Shown: piece after piece, positions 7,355-17,066 of the stretch
How positions within the stretch are numbered: position 1 is the stretch's first letter
Layout: each line of letters opens with the position of its first letter
NCBI GenBank assembly: GCA_003972865.1
Contig: QOAX01000276.1
Span: forward strand, 1-22,034
Origin: Verrucomicrobiota bacterium
GTDB taxonomy: Bacteria; Verrucomicrobiota; Verrucomicrobiia; Limisphaerales; UBA1096
Direction of reading: 5' to 3'
Length of the DNA stretch: 22,034 bases
Made by a program: the position numbers and the translations under genes
Notes under the pieces: model-generated
What the model saw: the letters and a program-made list of their open reading frames with translations, nothing else
Databases searched by the model: none
Told to the model about the DNA's origin: nothing

Positions 7355-8278
7355 TCAGCCAAGGCCGATTTCCGACAGGCGCTTGGCCAGGAATTCTCCC
7401 GCTGTCCAGCTTGGGTAATCCGCTTGGCCACTGGTGCGCTCGATGCAGGCCGGCAGCGGAGTCAGGTCGGTGTCCTTCGTCGGGTGCATGAAAAACGGCA
7501 TCGACAAGCGGCGTCTGGCCAGGTCGGGCGGATTCACCACGCGATGTATCGTGCTGCGAAACAGGCCGTTGGTCAGGTTGGCCATCATGTCGCCGGAATC
7601 GACGATCAATTGATTTGGCTCGGCCTCGATCGGTATCCAGTCACCGTCCGGCGTCTGCAGTTCCAGCCCACCCCCGGTCGCCTGAATCAGCAGTGTGATG
7701 AAGTTGATATCCTGATGCGCCGCCGAACGGGTTGACGAGTCGACGATCTCCCCGATTGGTGGATAATGGATCACTCGCAGGATGTTGTCGCTGCCCTTGG
7801 CCAGGCGCGGCAGAAAATCCGCCTCCAGGCCAAGATGCTCGCCGCACGCGCCGAGCAGTTTCATGCCGATGCCCTCGAGTTGCCTATACAGCCCGCCGAT
7901 CGATTCACGAAACCCGGGCACCTCGCTTGGCCAGGGGTTGGGCGGTAGCGAGTCGCTGTCCTCGCGTCCGATCTGGAAAAATTCCTTCAAGTCCGCCTTC
8001 ATGCTGTCCTTGGCGTGTTCGCGGCCGAACTCGGTGAAACCGCGCTGCCCGTTCGTTTCCGGCCGGCGGTAGGTGCGCTTGGCCTCTTCCGGCAGCGTGA
8101 AAAATGTCCCGGCGACCCGGTAGCAGTCGGCGATTCGCCCGGCCGAAATCCCGTGGTCCGTGACGATAAAAAAACCGGACTGCTCCAGCGCCTGTCCAAC
8201 CGTTTGCACCGACACGGCACGGTGCGCCGATGAAACCAATGACTGAAGTGAAATGGTGGGAATCGAAATGTCGGCCAT
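7355..8278 (-). CDS. 2-oxoglutarate/Fe(II)-dependent dioxygenase, isopenicillin N synthase-like family
   Basis: The 307-residue protein has the full double-stranded beta-helix iron site: HxD in AAHQDINFITLL (His188, Asp190), the distal His in STIHRVVNP (His245) and the RxS co-substrate motif in RRRLSMPFF (Arg257, Ser259). The N-terminal half shows the non-haem dioxygenase DIOX_N pattern GFFIVTDHGIS, FFTLPEEAKR and GFTEFGREH. All metal ligands are present, so it should be active. Bacterial members act on diverse small molecules, and the substrate cannot be told. The ATG at 8278 (MADISIP) was chosen; a TTG at 8290 would add four residues. Its stop is five bases from the convergent ceramidase-like stop. 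It is transcribed away from the membrane-protein gene. Confidence 0.88.
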   Translation of the reverse strand: MADISIPTISLQSLVSSAHRAVSVQTVGQALEQSGFFIVTDHGISAGRIADCYRVAGTFFTLPEEAKRTYRRPETNGQRGFTEFGREHAKDSMKADLKEFFQIGREDSDSLPPNPWPSEVPGFRESIGGLYRQLEGIGMKLLGACGEHLGLEADFLPRLAKGSDNILRVIHYPPIGEIVDSSTRSAAHQDINFITLLIQATGGGLELQTPDGDWIPIEAEPNQLIVDSGDMMANLTNGLFRSTIHRVVNPPDLARRRLSMPFFMHPTKDTDLTPLPACIERTSGQADYPSWTAGEFLAKRLSEIGLG

Positions 8279-8376
8279 GTTACGGGGCAATCCAACGACT
8301 GCCCGCCGCGAATGTCAAAGACAACATCGCCGGTTTTCCGTTTCAAATCCGTTCTGTTGCCTTAAAACCCTGCGAC

Positions 8377-9225
8377 GTGCAACCGGCAACCCGCACCCTC
8401 TGGTGGCTTTGGCCCAACCTGCTCAATCTCGACTCGCCGCTGCTGGCGGTGATCTGGCAGGAGCAGTTTGCCCGGGTGGCCGGCGTGTCGCTGGGTTGGG
8501 GCGACCGCGCGCTGCTCTTCTGCTGCACGTGGCTCGTTTATTGTGCCGACCGCACGCTGGATGCTGTCGAGTCGGGCGGAAAAACGGAGACCCCCCGGCA
8601 CGCGATTCAACTGCGGGGGAAGCCAATCTGGCTGGGCGTCTGCGCTGCGGTTTTAGTCGTCGCGCTCGTCCTTGCGGTGGCGACGTTAAACTCCCGCGCG
8701 TGGCTGGGCGGCGGCGTGGTGCTGGGTTTCACGGCGGTACACTTCGGGGCGACGCATTGGTGGCCGGCGTTGCGCAGCCGGTTTTGGTCGAAGGAATGGA
8801 ACGTCGGTTTTGTGTTCTCAGCGGGCTGCGCACTGCAGGTCTGGTCGGTCGCACCCGGCGTCTGGCCAGGGTTGCTGCCGCCGGTGATCGGGTTCGGCGC
8901 GTTGTGCGCGATGAGCTGCTCGCACATCACCGCCTGGGAGGTTCTCAAGGCGGATCGAAACGACCCCGGCTCGCTACTCAACGCTCATCCGGTGTTCGTC
9001 CGCCGCCTGTCGTGGTTCGACATCGCGCTTGGGCTGTCGGCGCTGGCCGCCGCCGCCGCGCTTGGGCAGGCGGCGGGACAGCACGCAATGGCGGCGGTCG
9101 GGATCAGTGCGCTTGGCCTGGCCTGGCTGCACGATCGTTGCGACCGTTTCAGCACCGACTTCCTCCGCGTAACGGCTGATTTTGGACTCTACACCCCGCT
9201 CCTGTTTTTTGTCTTCAGCGGTTGA
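8377..9225 (+). CDS. Polytopic membrane protein, weakly UbiA-prenyltransferase-like
   Basis: I do not recognise this protein with certainty. It has about seven or eight hydrophobic helices. The segment LVYCADRTLDA carries an Asp-x3-Asp on a helix end, and a late segment reads LRVTADFGLYTPLLF. These features, and the order LNLDSPLLAVIWQ at the start, recall UbiA-superfamily-like membrane proteins of Verrucomicrobia and Planctomycetes, but the second Asp-rich motif is not clear, so prenyltransferase activity is not supported. The GTG at 8377 was chosen because the conserved-looking part begins just after it and because the longer frame from ATG 8230 would overlap the start of the divergent dioxygenase by 49 bases. 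The 3' end overlaps the convergent pectate lyase gene by 11 bases (9215-9225). Confidence 0.6.
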   Translation: MQPATRTLWWLWPNLLNLDSPLLAVIWQEQFARVAGVSLGWGDRALLFCCTWLVYCADRTLDAVESGGKTETPRHAIQLRGKPIWLGVCAAVLVVALVLAVATLNSRAWLGGGVVLGFTAVHFGATHWWPALRSRFWSKEWNVGFVFSAGCALQVWSVAPGVWPGLLPPVIGFGALCAMSCSHITAWEVLKADRNDPGSLLNAHPVFVRRLSWFDIALGLSALAAAAALGQAAGQHAMAAVGISALGLAWLHDRCDRFSTDFLRVTADFGLYTPLLFFVFSG

Positions 9226-10231
9226 GCCGTTTTTTCCACTTGGGATAGTCCCCGGCCAGGAGGGAGGTGGCGTAGCCGCCGTACCATGAGTAGCCGGTGC
9301 GGCGTTCGAGTTTCACCTTGTCAAGGGAGTAGACCTTGATGCCGTCGCGATTGCAGAAGAACGGGCGGTTGGTGTCGATCTCATAAAACCGAGCCCAGGT
9401 TGGTTCCGCATTTGGATCCATCACCACTCGTTTGTCGCTTGAAATGGTTTTGTTGAGATCCTTCACCGGGTCGATTGGGAACGACTCGATGCGAATGCCC
9501 TTGATGGCGGACTTTTGAAACCAGGCGATGGCACTCTCAATTGCCTCGGTGACTTCGTCGCTTGGCGTTTTGATTTCCATTAGGAAACGAACGATATCCA
9601 CGCTTTCGGCTCCGGAAATGGAGGGCAGTTCGTACGTGCGAGCCTTGACTGGCTTGAGTGACTTGTGATCGTGCTGTTGACACCAGGCCGTCTTGTGGCC
9701 GTTGACCCTGATTTGGCAGTCGAGCGTGACGCGGATGGCACGTTCGAGTGCCTGCTTGGCTTTTCGGCGGGTTTGTTTGTCAGTCCACGAGAAATGCGCC
9801 TGGCCTTCGGAGACTTCGCGGAGCAGTTGCATCACCCCGGTCATGGCGCCGTCATTGAAGGTGATGGCATCAACGTCGGAGCCTCGCCAGCCGCCGCTTG
9901 GCCGTTGCTCCCGCAAGATGTAGTCGAGTCCGCGCCTGGCCGCCTGCCGGTAACGCCGGTTTTCAGTGGCCTTGTACGACTTGGCAAGGTTGCGGATTTG
10001 TGTGTAGGTGGCGCTGTTGTCGAAAGTGCTTTTGCGGTTCTTGTCTCGCTCCTTGTCTTTTTCGGCTTCCTGCATAGTTTTGAAAGAACCCCACTCGACG
10101 TTCTTTGGCCAACCGCCGTCGGGGTTTTGGAACAGGATTTCCATTTCGGCCCGGGAATCCGTTTTGGTTTCGGTCTGCCCGCCAAGGGCGGTCGAGGTCA
10201 GGATGATGGCGGCCAGGGCCGGACGAAGCAT
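9215..10231 (-). CDS. Secreted pectate lyase, polysaccharide lyase family 10
   Basis: The protein cleaves polygalacturonate by beta-elimination outside the cytoplasm. It has 338 residues. It starts with a signal peptide (MLRPALAAIILTSTALGG, mature part from about residue 20), then the PL10 markers: DGGWPKN (38-44), STFDNSATYTQIR (68-80), GLDYILREQRPSGGW (101-115), ITFNDGAMTGVM (123-134), TAWCQQHD in the middle, and the ARFYEIDTNRPFFCNRDG block near 285-303, which carries the conserved active-site Arg of the family. Size matches the catalytic module alone, with no carbohydrate-binding domain. The start is well supported: GGAG lies six to seven bases before the ATG. It begins three bases after the preceding four-helix membrane-protein gene, so the two are in one operon. 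It fits an organism feeding on plant or algal polysaccharides. Confidence 0.9.
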   Translation of the reverse strand: MLRPALAAIILTSTALGGQTETKTDSRAEMEILFQNPDGGWPKNVEWGSFKTMQEAEKDKERDKNRKSTFDNSATYTQIRNLAKSYKATENRRYRQAARRGLDYILREQRPSGGWRGSDVDAITFNDGAMTGVMQLLREVSEGQAHFSWTDKQTRRKAKQALERAIRVTLDCQIRVNGHKTAWCQQHDHKSLKPVKARTYELPSISGAESVDIVRFLMEIKTPSDEVTEAIESAIAWFQKSAIKGIRIESFPIDPVKDLNKTISSDKRVVMDPNAEPTWARFYEIDTNRPFFCNRDGIKVYSLDKVKLERRTGYSWYGGYATSLLAGDYPKWKKRLNR

Positions 10232-10234
10232 TGC

Positions 10235-10648
10235 CTACTCCTTTTTCAGCCTGGTTTGCAGCCAGAGAGTGGGGACGCAGTAGAGCCAGCAACTGGCTCC
10301 ATCGATGAGGATGTATTTTCCCAGATTGGGCAGTCTGTACATGATGATTGTCCCGCAAGTGGCCGCTGTCAGAATGGCGACGGCCTGATAAGTGATGACC
10401 CGGCGGTACCGGTGCACGTCACTCGCCAGAAGGAGCAGCAGTCCCCCGTATAAGGCACACATCGCAGACATGCCGCGCACCAGGTATTCGACGACTTGTT
10501 CGCCGGACAGTTCACCGAGGCCGATGGCGGCGTGAGCGGCCTGCGCCCACGCGATCGGCATCAGCATCGGGACAATCGCCAACACGCAGACGACGCCTGC
10601 GCCACGAAGTATCCACACCAGCAGTTTCTCGGCAGTTTCCGGTTTCAT
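10235..10648 (-). CDS. Small four-helix membrane protein, function unknown
   Basis: This 137-residue protein has four hydrophobic segments (about residues 10-35, 56-76, 83-103 and 112-130) with short loops and a basic C-terminus, so it is an integral inner-membrane protein. Small recognisable strings are RGMSAMCALYGGLLLLLASDVHRYRRVI and a conserved-looking TIIMYRLPNLGKYILIDGASCW. Similar small membrane proteins occur in Planctomycetes and Verrucomicrobia from memory, without known function. It starts one base after the M14 peptidase stop and ends three bases before the pectate lyase start, so it is the middle gene of a three-gene unit. The ATG at 10648 is the only sensible start. Confidence 0.75.
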   Translation of the reverse strand: MKPETAEKLLVWILRGAGVVCVLAIVPMLMPIAWAQAAHAAIGLGELSGEQVVEYLVRGMSAMCALYGGLLLLLASDVHRYRRVITYQAVAILTAATCGTIIMYRLPNLGKYILIDGASCWLYCVPTLWLQTRLKKE

Positions 10649-10649
10649 C

Positions 10650-11432
10650 TCATCGCTTGGTCAAGTGGGAGGCTAACAATGTCTGGACTGCGGTGCAAAG
10701 CGCATTGACGCGTGTTGCCATCGGGAAATTGGACGGCGCCTCGAGCGTGTACGAGAGGCGGGTTTTTTTCAGCACGATGTAAAATGCCTCGGGCCAAAGC
10801 GGCCGCGCCTCGGGAGAGACGACCGGCTTGAGGATGCCGCCCTTGGCCGGCCGGTCGTCGATGCGCTCGGAGGGATCGATCGGGCAGACTTGAACAACGG
10901 CGTCGATGACTTTCTCCGACACGGCTGGCAAATTGTCCGGATTGAGTTCGTAAATGTAAAAGCCGTTGGCTTCCCAGTCCTCGTGCAGGCAGATGCCAAA
11001 ATCGAACTGGGGCAGGCGGTCGATCCATTCGGTGTGTGCCTGCACTTCGCGGGACTCGATGTGGCGGTAGTCGCGATTGAGATCGGTGCCGGTTCGGTTT
11101 TCGCGGGTGTTGTTCGGGAAACCGGTCGGGTTGAGGCAGGGACAGGCGATCAGGTTGACGCCGCTTGGCCAGGCGTTGGCCTCGAGCAACTCGACCAACG
11201 CCAGCGGCCCGGCCGGTTCGTCGCCGTGGATGCCGGTGGAAATGTAAACGGTCAGTCGCGGCTCCTTGGCCAAGCGCGCGAAACCGTACAGCGGCAGGTC
11301 GCCGGCGTTTGGGAAAAGCTCGACCGACCAGTCGTGCGCCTTGGCCGTGGCGAGCGCCCGCTGCAGCACAGTGTCGATGTCGATGGTGTCGCCGACGTAA
11401 CCGCCGTTGTTTCTGCCGAGCGGCGCAGTCAT
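10650..11432 (-). CDS. M14-family zinc carboxypeptidase-like protein
   Basis: The 260-residue protein has the metal site and catalytic residues of M14 metallocarboxypeptidases: HxxE in GIHGDEPAGP (His69, Glu72), the third ligand His150 in CLHEDWE, the substrate-carboxylate motif TDLNRDY (116-122, Arg120) and the catalytic Glu231 in SYTLEAPS. No signal peptide is seen, so it is probably cytosolic. Its compact size and motifs are close to the murein-peptide amidase MpaA and to succinylglutamate desuccinylase/aspartoacylase-like branches. A role in trimming peptidoglycan peptides or another amidated acid is possible, but the substrate is not visible. It is 12 bases downstream of the bioB stop on the same strand and directly followed by the membrane-protein gene, so it may share a transcript with bioB. 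Confidence 0.82.
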   Translation of the reverse strand: MTAPLGRNNGGYVGDTIDIDTVLQRALATAKAHDWSVELFPNAGDLPLYGFARLAKEPRLTVYISTGIHGDEPAGPLALVELLEANAWPSGVNLIACPCLNPTGFPNNTRENRTGTDLNRDYRHIESREVQAHTEWIDRLPQFDFGICLHEDWEANGFYIYELNPDNLPAVSEKVIDAVVQVCPIDPSERIDDRPAKGGILKPVVSPEARPLWPEAFYIVLKKTRLSYTLEAPSNFPMATRVNALCTAVQTLLASHLTKR

Positions 11433-11444
11433 TTGCCGGATGGT

Positions 11445-12563
11445 TCAGGCGGTCACGGCAGCCTCGGCGGGTTTTTCGTCACAACCGCAGCGGCTGCCGC
11501 AGCCGCCATCGGCGGAAACTTGATCGGCGAAGTCGTTGTCCCAGTCGGGATCGAGCCCGAGGTCGCGCAGCATCTGCAGATCCTTCTCGACTGGCTGATT
11601 GAGTGTGGTGAGATAATTGCCGACCATCAGCGCACTCGCGCCGGCGGTGAACACCATGCTCTGCATGTCGCGCAGGTTCACTGTGCGGCCGCCGGCGATC
11701 ATGATTTCCTTGCGCGGCAGGATGAAGCGAAACACGGCGATGGTCTTGAGAATCTCCATCGGCGGCAGCGGTTTCTGATTTTCGAGTGGCGTGCCGGGAA
11801 TGGGGTTGAGAATGTTTATCGGAACGACATTCGCGTCGATCTCGCGCAGTTCCATCGCCAAATCAATTCGGTCCTCGCGCTCCTCGCCCATGCCGATGAT
11901 GCCACCCGAGCAAATCTTGATGCCGGCGTTTTTCAGGAACTGAATCGTCTTGAGCCGATCCTCAAACGTGTGCGTTGTGCAGTGTTCGGGAAAAAAGCGG
12001 CGGGAGCTTTCGAGGTTGTGCCCGTAACAGGAAAGCCCGGCGTCCCTGAGCCGGTCGGCGACCGACTGGCTTTCAATCAAGCCCAGCGAAGCGTCCGGGC
12101 GCGACTTGCCGTTTTCCTTCATTTCACGGATGCGATCGCAGACCTCGTCGAGCATCGGGCCTTCCTTGAGCCCGCGCCAGGCAGCGACCAGCCCGACGGC
12201 GGTGATGTTGTTGTCCTCGGCTTCGGACATTGCCTCCGCAACCGGCTCGGGATCGACAAAACCGTAGCGCGGCGACTCGGTCTGGTAGGCGGCAGACTGG
12301 GCGCAGAACGAGCAATTCTCCGAGCAGGCACCGGCCTTGGCGTTGACGATGGAGCAGAGATGAATCTTGTTGCCCTTGAAATGTTCGCGGATGCGGTTGG
12401 CCCACGCGAGCAGGTCCATAATGTCGGCGTTGGCCTCGATATGGGCCAACTCGATCGCCTCGTCGCGGGAGATTTGTCCGCCGTCGAGAATCCGTTGGCC
12501 CAGTTCGGCAACACGTTCCCGAGCCGTTATTTCAGTTGTTGATTCCGCCAAAGTCATGCTCAT
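11445..12563 (-). CDS. bioB: Biotin synthase
   Basis: This radical SAM enzyme inserts sulfur into dethiobiotin, the last step of biotin synthesis. The 372-residue protein has the radical SAM triad CSENCSFC (Cys80, Cys84, Cys87), followed by AQSAAY, the YGHNLESS element, KICSGGIIGMGE, VPINILNPIPGTPLE and IMIAGGRTVNL, whose Arg is a ligand of the auxiliary 2Fe-2S cluster in the family. About 20 residues at the C-terminus are unusual: GGCGSRCGCDE adds three Cys (355, 359, 361). The ATG at 12563 was used; an ATG two codons later is equally possible, and neither has a clear Shine-Dalgarno. No other bio genes are in view. It is divergent from recQ. Confidence 0.95.
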   Translation of the reverse strand: MSMTLAESTTEITARERVAELGQRILDGGQISRDEAIELAHIEANADIMDLLAWANRIREHFKGNKIHLCSIVNAKAGACSENCSFCAQSAAYQTESPRYGFVDPEPVAEAMSEAEDNNITAVGLVAAWRGLKEGPMLDEVCDRIREMKENGKSRPDASLGLIESQSVADRLRDAGLSCYGHNLESSRRFFPEHCTTHTFEDRLKTIQFLKNAGIKICSGGIIGMGEEREDRIDLAMELREIDANVVPINILNPIPGTPLENQKPLPPMEILKTIAVFRFILPRKEIMIAGGRTVNLRDMQSMVFTAGASALMVGNYLTTLNQPVEKDLQMLRDLGLDPDWDNDFADQVSADGGCGSRCGCDEKPAEAAVTA

Positions 12564-12645
12564 GCGACCGGCAATCTAGCCAAAACCAAGCCTTTGGCCA
12601 AGCGGTTTGAAGCTTGGCCGCCTGTGGTTTACAACGGGGCGCGGC

Positions 12646-14499
<1,854 letters not shown>

Positions 14500-14502
14500 G
14501 GT

Positions 14503-14570
14503 AGGGAAGGCTGTCCCCAGCCGTCCGCAACAAACTCACAAGGGCCGGCTCGGAGAGCCAGCCCTGCCTT
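14503..14570. repeat. Intergenic hairpin pair after recQ, possible dispersed repeat or terminator
   Basis: Within the 135-base gap between recQ and the convergent sulfatase there are two inverted repeats. The first is a small GGCTG/CAGCC hairpin in the stretch 14503-14530. The second has arms AGGGCCGGCTC (14541-14551) and GAGCCAGCCCT (14555-14565) with a 3-base loop and one mismatch in 11. The wording around them (GGGAAGGCTGTCC, AGAGCCAGCCCT) looks like intergenic repeat units I associate with Verrucomicrobia genomes; that association is from memory. The second hairpin could also end transcription from both sides. Confidence 0.5.
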
Positions 14571-14634
14571 AAAACCAAGCCTCGAGTCCCAAGAACCGAG
14601 AACTCTCTAAATCCACTCTTGGCCAAATGCCGGG

Positions 14635-16350
14635 TTATTTTTTCTTGTTGCCCCACGGCCACGGCTTGGCCAAGGCGGCGACGGCCCAGCTTTCCCATTG
14701 ACTCGCCATCCGCTTGAGGCGCTTGGGTTGTTTGGGCGCGAGGTTGGTTAACTCCGTGCGGTCGGCCTTGATGTCGTACAACTCCCATGGGCCGGTCGCG
14801 CCCTTGGCGACGAGTTTCCATTTGCCGTCGCGCATCGCCCGGTTGCCTTCGTGCTCCCAAAAGATTGGTTTTTGCCGTTTGATGTTTTTGCCGTTGAAGG
14901 CAGGGACGAGCGAAGTGCCCTGCAGCGGGACGATGTCAGTGTTGCCAACTTTCTTCGGATAAGTCGCCTGGCCAAGGTCGACGCAGGTGGCCATGAGGTC
15001 GATGAGATGGCTGGGCTGGCTTTCGAGTTTGCCGTGGCGCTTTTTGCCGATGCCGCTTGGCCAATGGGCGATGAGCGGCGAGCTGATGCCGCCCTCGTGC
15101 ACCCAATGCTTGTATTCGCGGAACGGCGTGTTGCTGGCATTGGCCCAGGCGAGGCCGTAACCGTGGTAGCTGTCCGGGCCACCGGCCATCACCTCGGTGC
15201 CTTGTTTCACCACTCGCCCGTCTCGTGTGCGTTTGGGGATCATGTCGGGCTGCAACTCTCCCTGGGTCATTGGCTTGAGTTGCTCGGGGTCTTTGTCCTT
15301 GTACTGGATGCCCTGGCGGCGGCCCATGCCCTCGGCGCAGCCGCCGTTATCGGCGAGAAACAGGATCAGCGTGTTGTCGAACTGCCCGGTTTCCTTCAAC
15401 GCGGTGACGACGTTGCCCATGCCCTGGTCGAGGCGATCGACCATTGCGGCGTAAACTTCCATCAGCCGCAGTTCCCAATCGCTGTTTTTGGCATCCGCCC
15501 ACTTGGGCGCCCTGCCGTCGCGCGGGGTCATTTTCCACTTGGGATCGATGAGGCCCATCTTGAGTTGCCGCTCGTAACGCGCCCGGCGCATGGCGTCCCA
15601 GCCGGCGTCATACTTGCCCCTGTACTTGGCGATGTCCCCGGGCAGCGCGTGCATCGGCCAGTGTGGCGCGGTGAAGGCAACATAAATGAAAAACGGCTGG
15701 TCGCCCTTGTGTTCGCGGATGTAGCGCGCGGCGTGGTCGCTGATGGCGTCGGTGTAGTAGTAGGTGCCCTTAGGCTGGTAGGCCTTGTCGGTCAGCGGGG
15801 AGACCTGGGTGTTTTCCCGAGTGAGCGAGTTGGGGTCAAAAAAACTGCCGGCGCCGTGGATGGTGCCGTAAAAGCGATCGAACCCCCGCTGCCGAGGCCA
15901 GTTGCCCCTTGGGCCGCCGGGCTGGATCTTGGGAGTGACGTGCCACTTGCCGGCCATGTACGTCGAGTAGCCGGCGGTCTTGAGCACCTCGGCGATGGTG
16001 CGGACGTTTTTGTTCAGGTCGCCCTTGTAGCCGGGCAGATTGCGGTTGCCCATCATGTGGCCGATGCCGGCCTGGTGTGCGTAGGTGCCGGTGAGCAGTG
16101 TGGCGCGGGTGGGGCAGCAGCGGCCGGTGTTGTAAAACTGGGTGAACCGCACGCCGTTGTCGGCGAGTGTGTTGAGGTTGGGCGTGTTGATCTCGCCGCC
16201 GTAGCAACCGATGTCGCTCCAGCCCATGTCATCGGCCATGGCGATGATGATGTTGGGCCGCTTGGCGGCAAACGCAGTAGAGGCCAGGGCCAGGCCGAGA
16301 ATGCCGGCCAACCACCGGCGGACAGAAGTGGATACAGTTCGTTTGTTCAT
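14635..16350 (-). CDS. Secreted formylglycine-dependent sulfatase (arylsulfatase type)
   Basis: The 571-residue enzyme hydrolyses sulfate esters, most likely on a polysaccharide, outside the cytoplasm. It begins with a signal peptide (MNKRTVSTSVRRWLAG, hydrophobic run, cut near AFA at 28). KRPNIIIAMADDMGWSDIGCYG follows with metal-binding Asp40 and Asp41. The sulfatase signature is CCPTRATLLTG, with Cys78 in a C-x-P-x-R context as the expected formylglycine site. Further markers are GKWHVTPKI, FIYVAFTAPHWPMHA, LFLADNGGCAEGMG and the late WANASNTPFREYKHWVHEGG block, typical of arylsulfatase-A-like enzymes. ATG 16350 was chosen because it starts the signal peptide; the frame reaches 16422 but adds no signal. 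A maturase is not in the window. A second sulfatase begins at 21794. The substrate is unknown. Confidence 0.92.
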   Translation of the reverse strand: MNKRTVSTSVRRWLAGILGLALASTAFAAKRPNIIIAMADDMGWSDIGCYGGEINTPNLNTLADNGVRFTQFYNTGRCCPTRATLLTGTYAHQAGIGHMMGNRNLPGYKGDLNKNVRTIAEVLKTAGYSTYMAGKWHVTPKIQPGGPRGNWPRQRGFDRFYGTIHGAGSFFDPNSLTRENTQVSPLTDKAYQPKGTYYYTDAISDHAARYIREHKGDQPFFIYVAFTAPHWPMHALPGDIAKYRGKYDAGWDAMRRARYERQLKMGLIDPKWKMTPRDGRAPKWADAKNSDWELRLMEVYAAMVDRLDQGMGNVVTALKETGQFDNTLILFLADNGGCAEGMGRRQGIQYKDKDPEQLKPMTQGELQPDMIPKRTRDGRVVKQGTEVMAGGPDSYHGYGLAWANASNTPFREYKHWVHEGGISSPLIAHWPSGIGKKRHGKLESQPSHLIDLMATCVDLGQATYPKKVGNTDIVPLQGTSLVPAFNGKNIKRQKPIFWEHEGNRAMRDGKWKLVAKGATGPWELYDIKADRTELTNLAPKQPKRLKRMASQWESWAVAALAKPWPWGNKKK

Positions 16351-16431
16351 GTTGCTGAATGGACGGCAAGAGTTGTACTGGATGCCCTCCCCACTGTCCA
16401 GTCGTGAGTCGTGCTTGGCCAAGCGCGGCAG

Positions 16432-16974
16432 CTATCCGATGCTCCAGTCGATGTCCACACTGAGCCGTTTGCCGAAGCGGTTGTTGTAAAACACGCAGCC
16501 GTTTTGCGCGCCGTACTCGTGAACCATCCTGGTGATCTTCACGTCGTAGCAGCAGTACTCGGCGATCTCCATCAGCTTGCCCTGCTTGAACCACTTCAGC
16601 GCCTGCAGGCCGTCGGCGGTCTTTTCCGCGCCGAAAGTGGCGCTGGCGATCGAGTCGAGCTTGAGCCGGTGCGACAGGATTCCCTGCAGATCCACCATCA
16701 GATCGAGCGAGGGGAGTTGCCGAAAATCATATGTCGTATATTTGTGCAGCACCTCGTAGTCGAACCGAATGTGGTTGAAGCCCACCACCAGGTCGGCGCG
16801 TTGCAACTCCTCGATCAGGCCGTTCACCTCCGACTCCGCATAAATCGAGTACGCGCCGTTGCCGGTGCTGTAGGTGACCCCGATGCTCATGCCCATCCTG
16901 TCGATATGACTCCAGCCACCGACATCATCGGCGGAACGCATGGTCTCGAGGTCGAAGTAAACGATGTTTCTCAC
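16432..16974 (-). CDS. RNase H-fold DEDDy-type 3'-5' exonuclease-like protein
   Basis: The 180-residue protein looks like a small stand-alone exonuclease domain. It has IVYFDLET with the Asp8-x-Glu10 pair (Exo I), GFNHIRFDYEVL with Asp72 (Exo II) and AEYCCYDVKIT with Tyr140-x3-Asp144 (Exo III, DEDDy type). All four acidic residues are present, so activity is expected. The stretch RLKLDSIASATFGAEKTADGLQALKWFKQG is characteristic of a predicted exonuclease family common in Verrucomicrobia (from memory). A GTG start at 16974 is chosen because the conserved part begins with RNIVYFDLET; the frame reaches another GTG at 17055 with 27 unconserved residues. It is 81 bases upstream of the sulfatase start on the same strand. 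The nucleic acid target is unknown. Confidence 0.75.
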   Translation of the reverse strand: MRNIVYFDLETMRSADDVGGWSHIDRMGMSIGVTYSTGNGAYSIYAESEVNGLIEELQRADLVVGFNHIRFDYEVLHKYTTYDFRQLPSLDLMVDLQGILSHRLKLDSIASATFGAEKTADGLQALKWFKQGKLMEIAEYCCYDVKITRMVHEYGAQNGCVFYNNRFGKRLSVDIDWSIG

Positions 16975-17066
16975 GGCGGCAATCGCTTGCCAAGCGTAGC
17001 GCAACGCGACTGCGGTGGAAACAAAACTCGACGCTCGGCAGGTGGGGGCGTTCACTTGGCTCCGAG

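Noticed and set aside
10890..12542. 550-codon open frame on + opposite M14 peptidase and bioB
   Set aside because: Both minus-strand genes are firmly identified; the frame spans two genes with no recognisable domain.
14851..16407. 518-codon open frame on + opposite the sulfatase
   Set aside because: The minus-strand sulfatase has full signature motifs; the opposite frame has none and results from high GC codon use.
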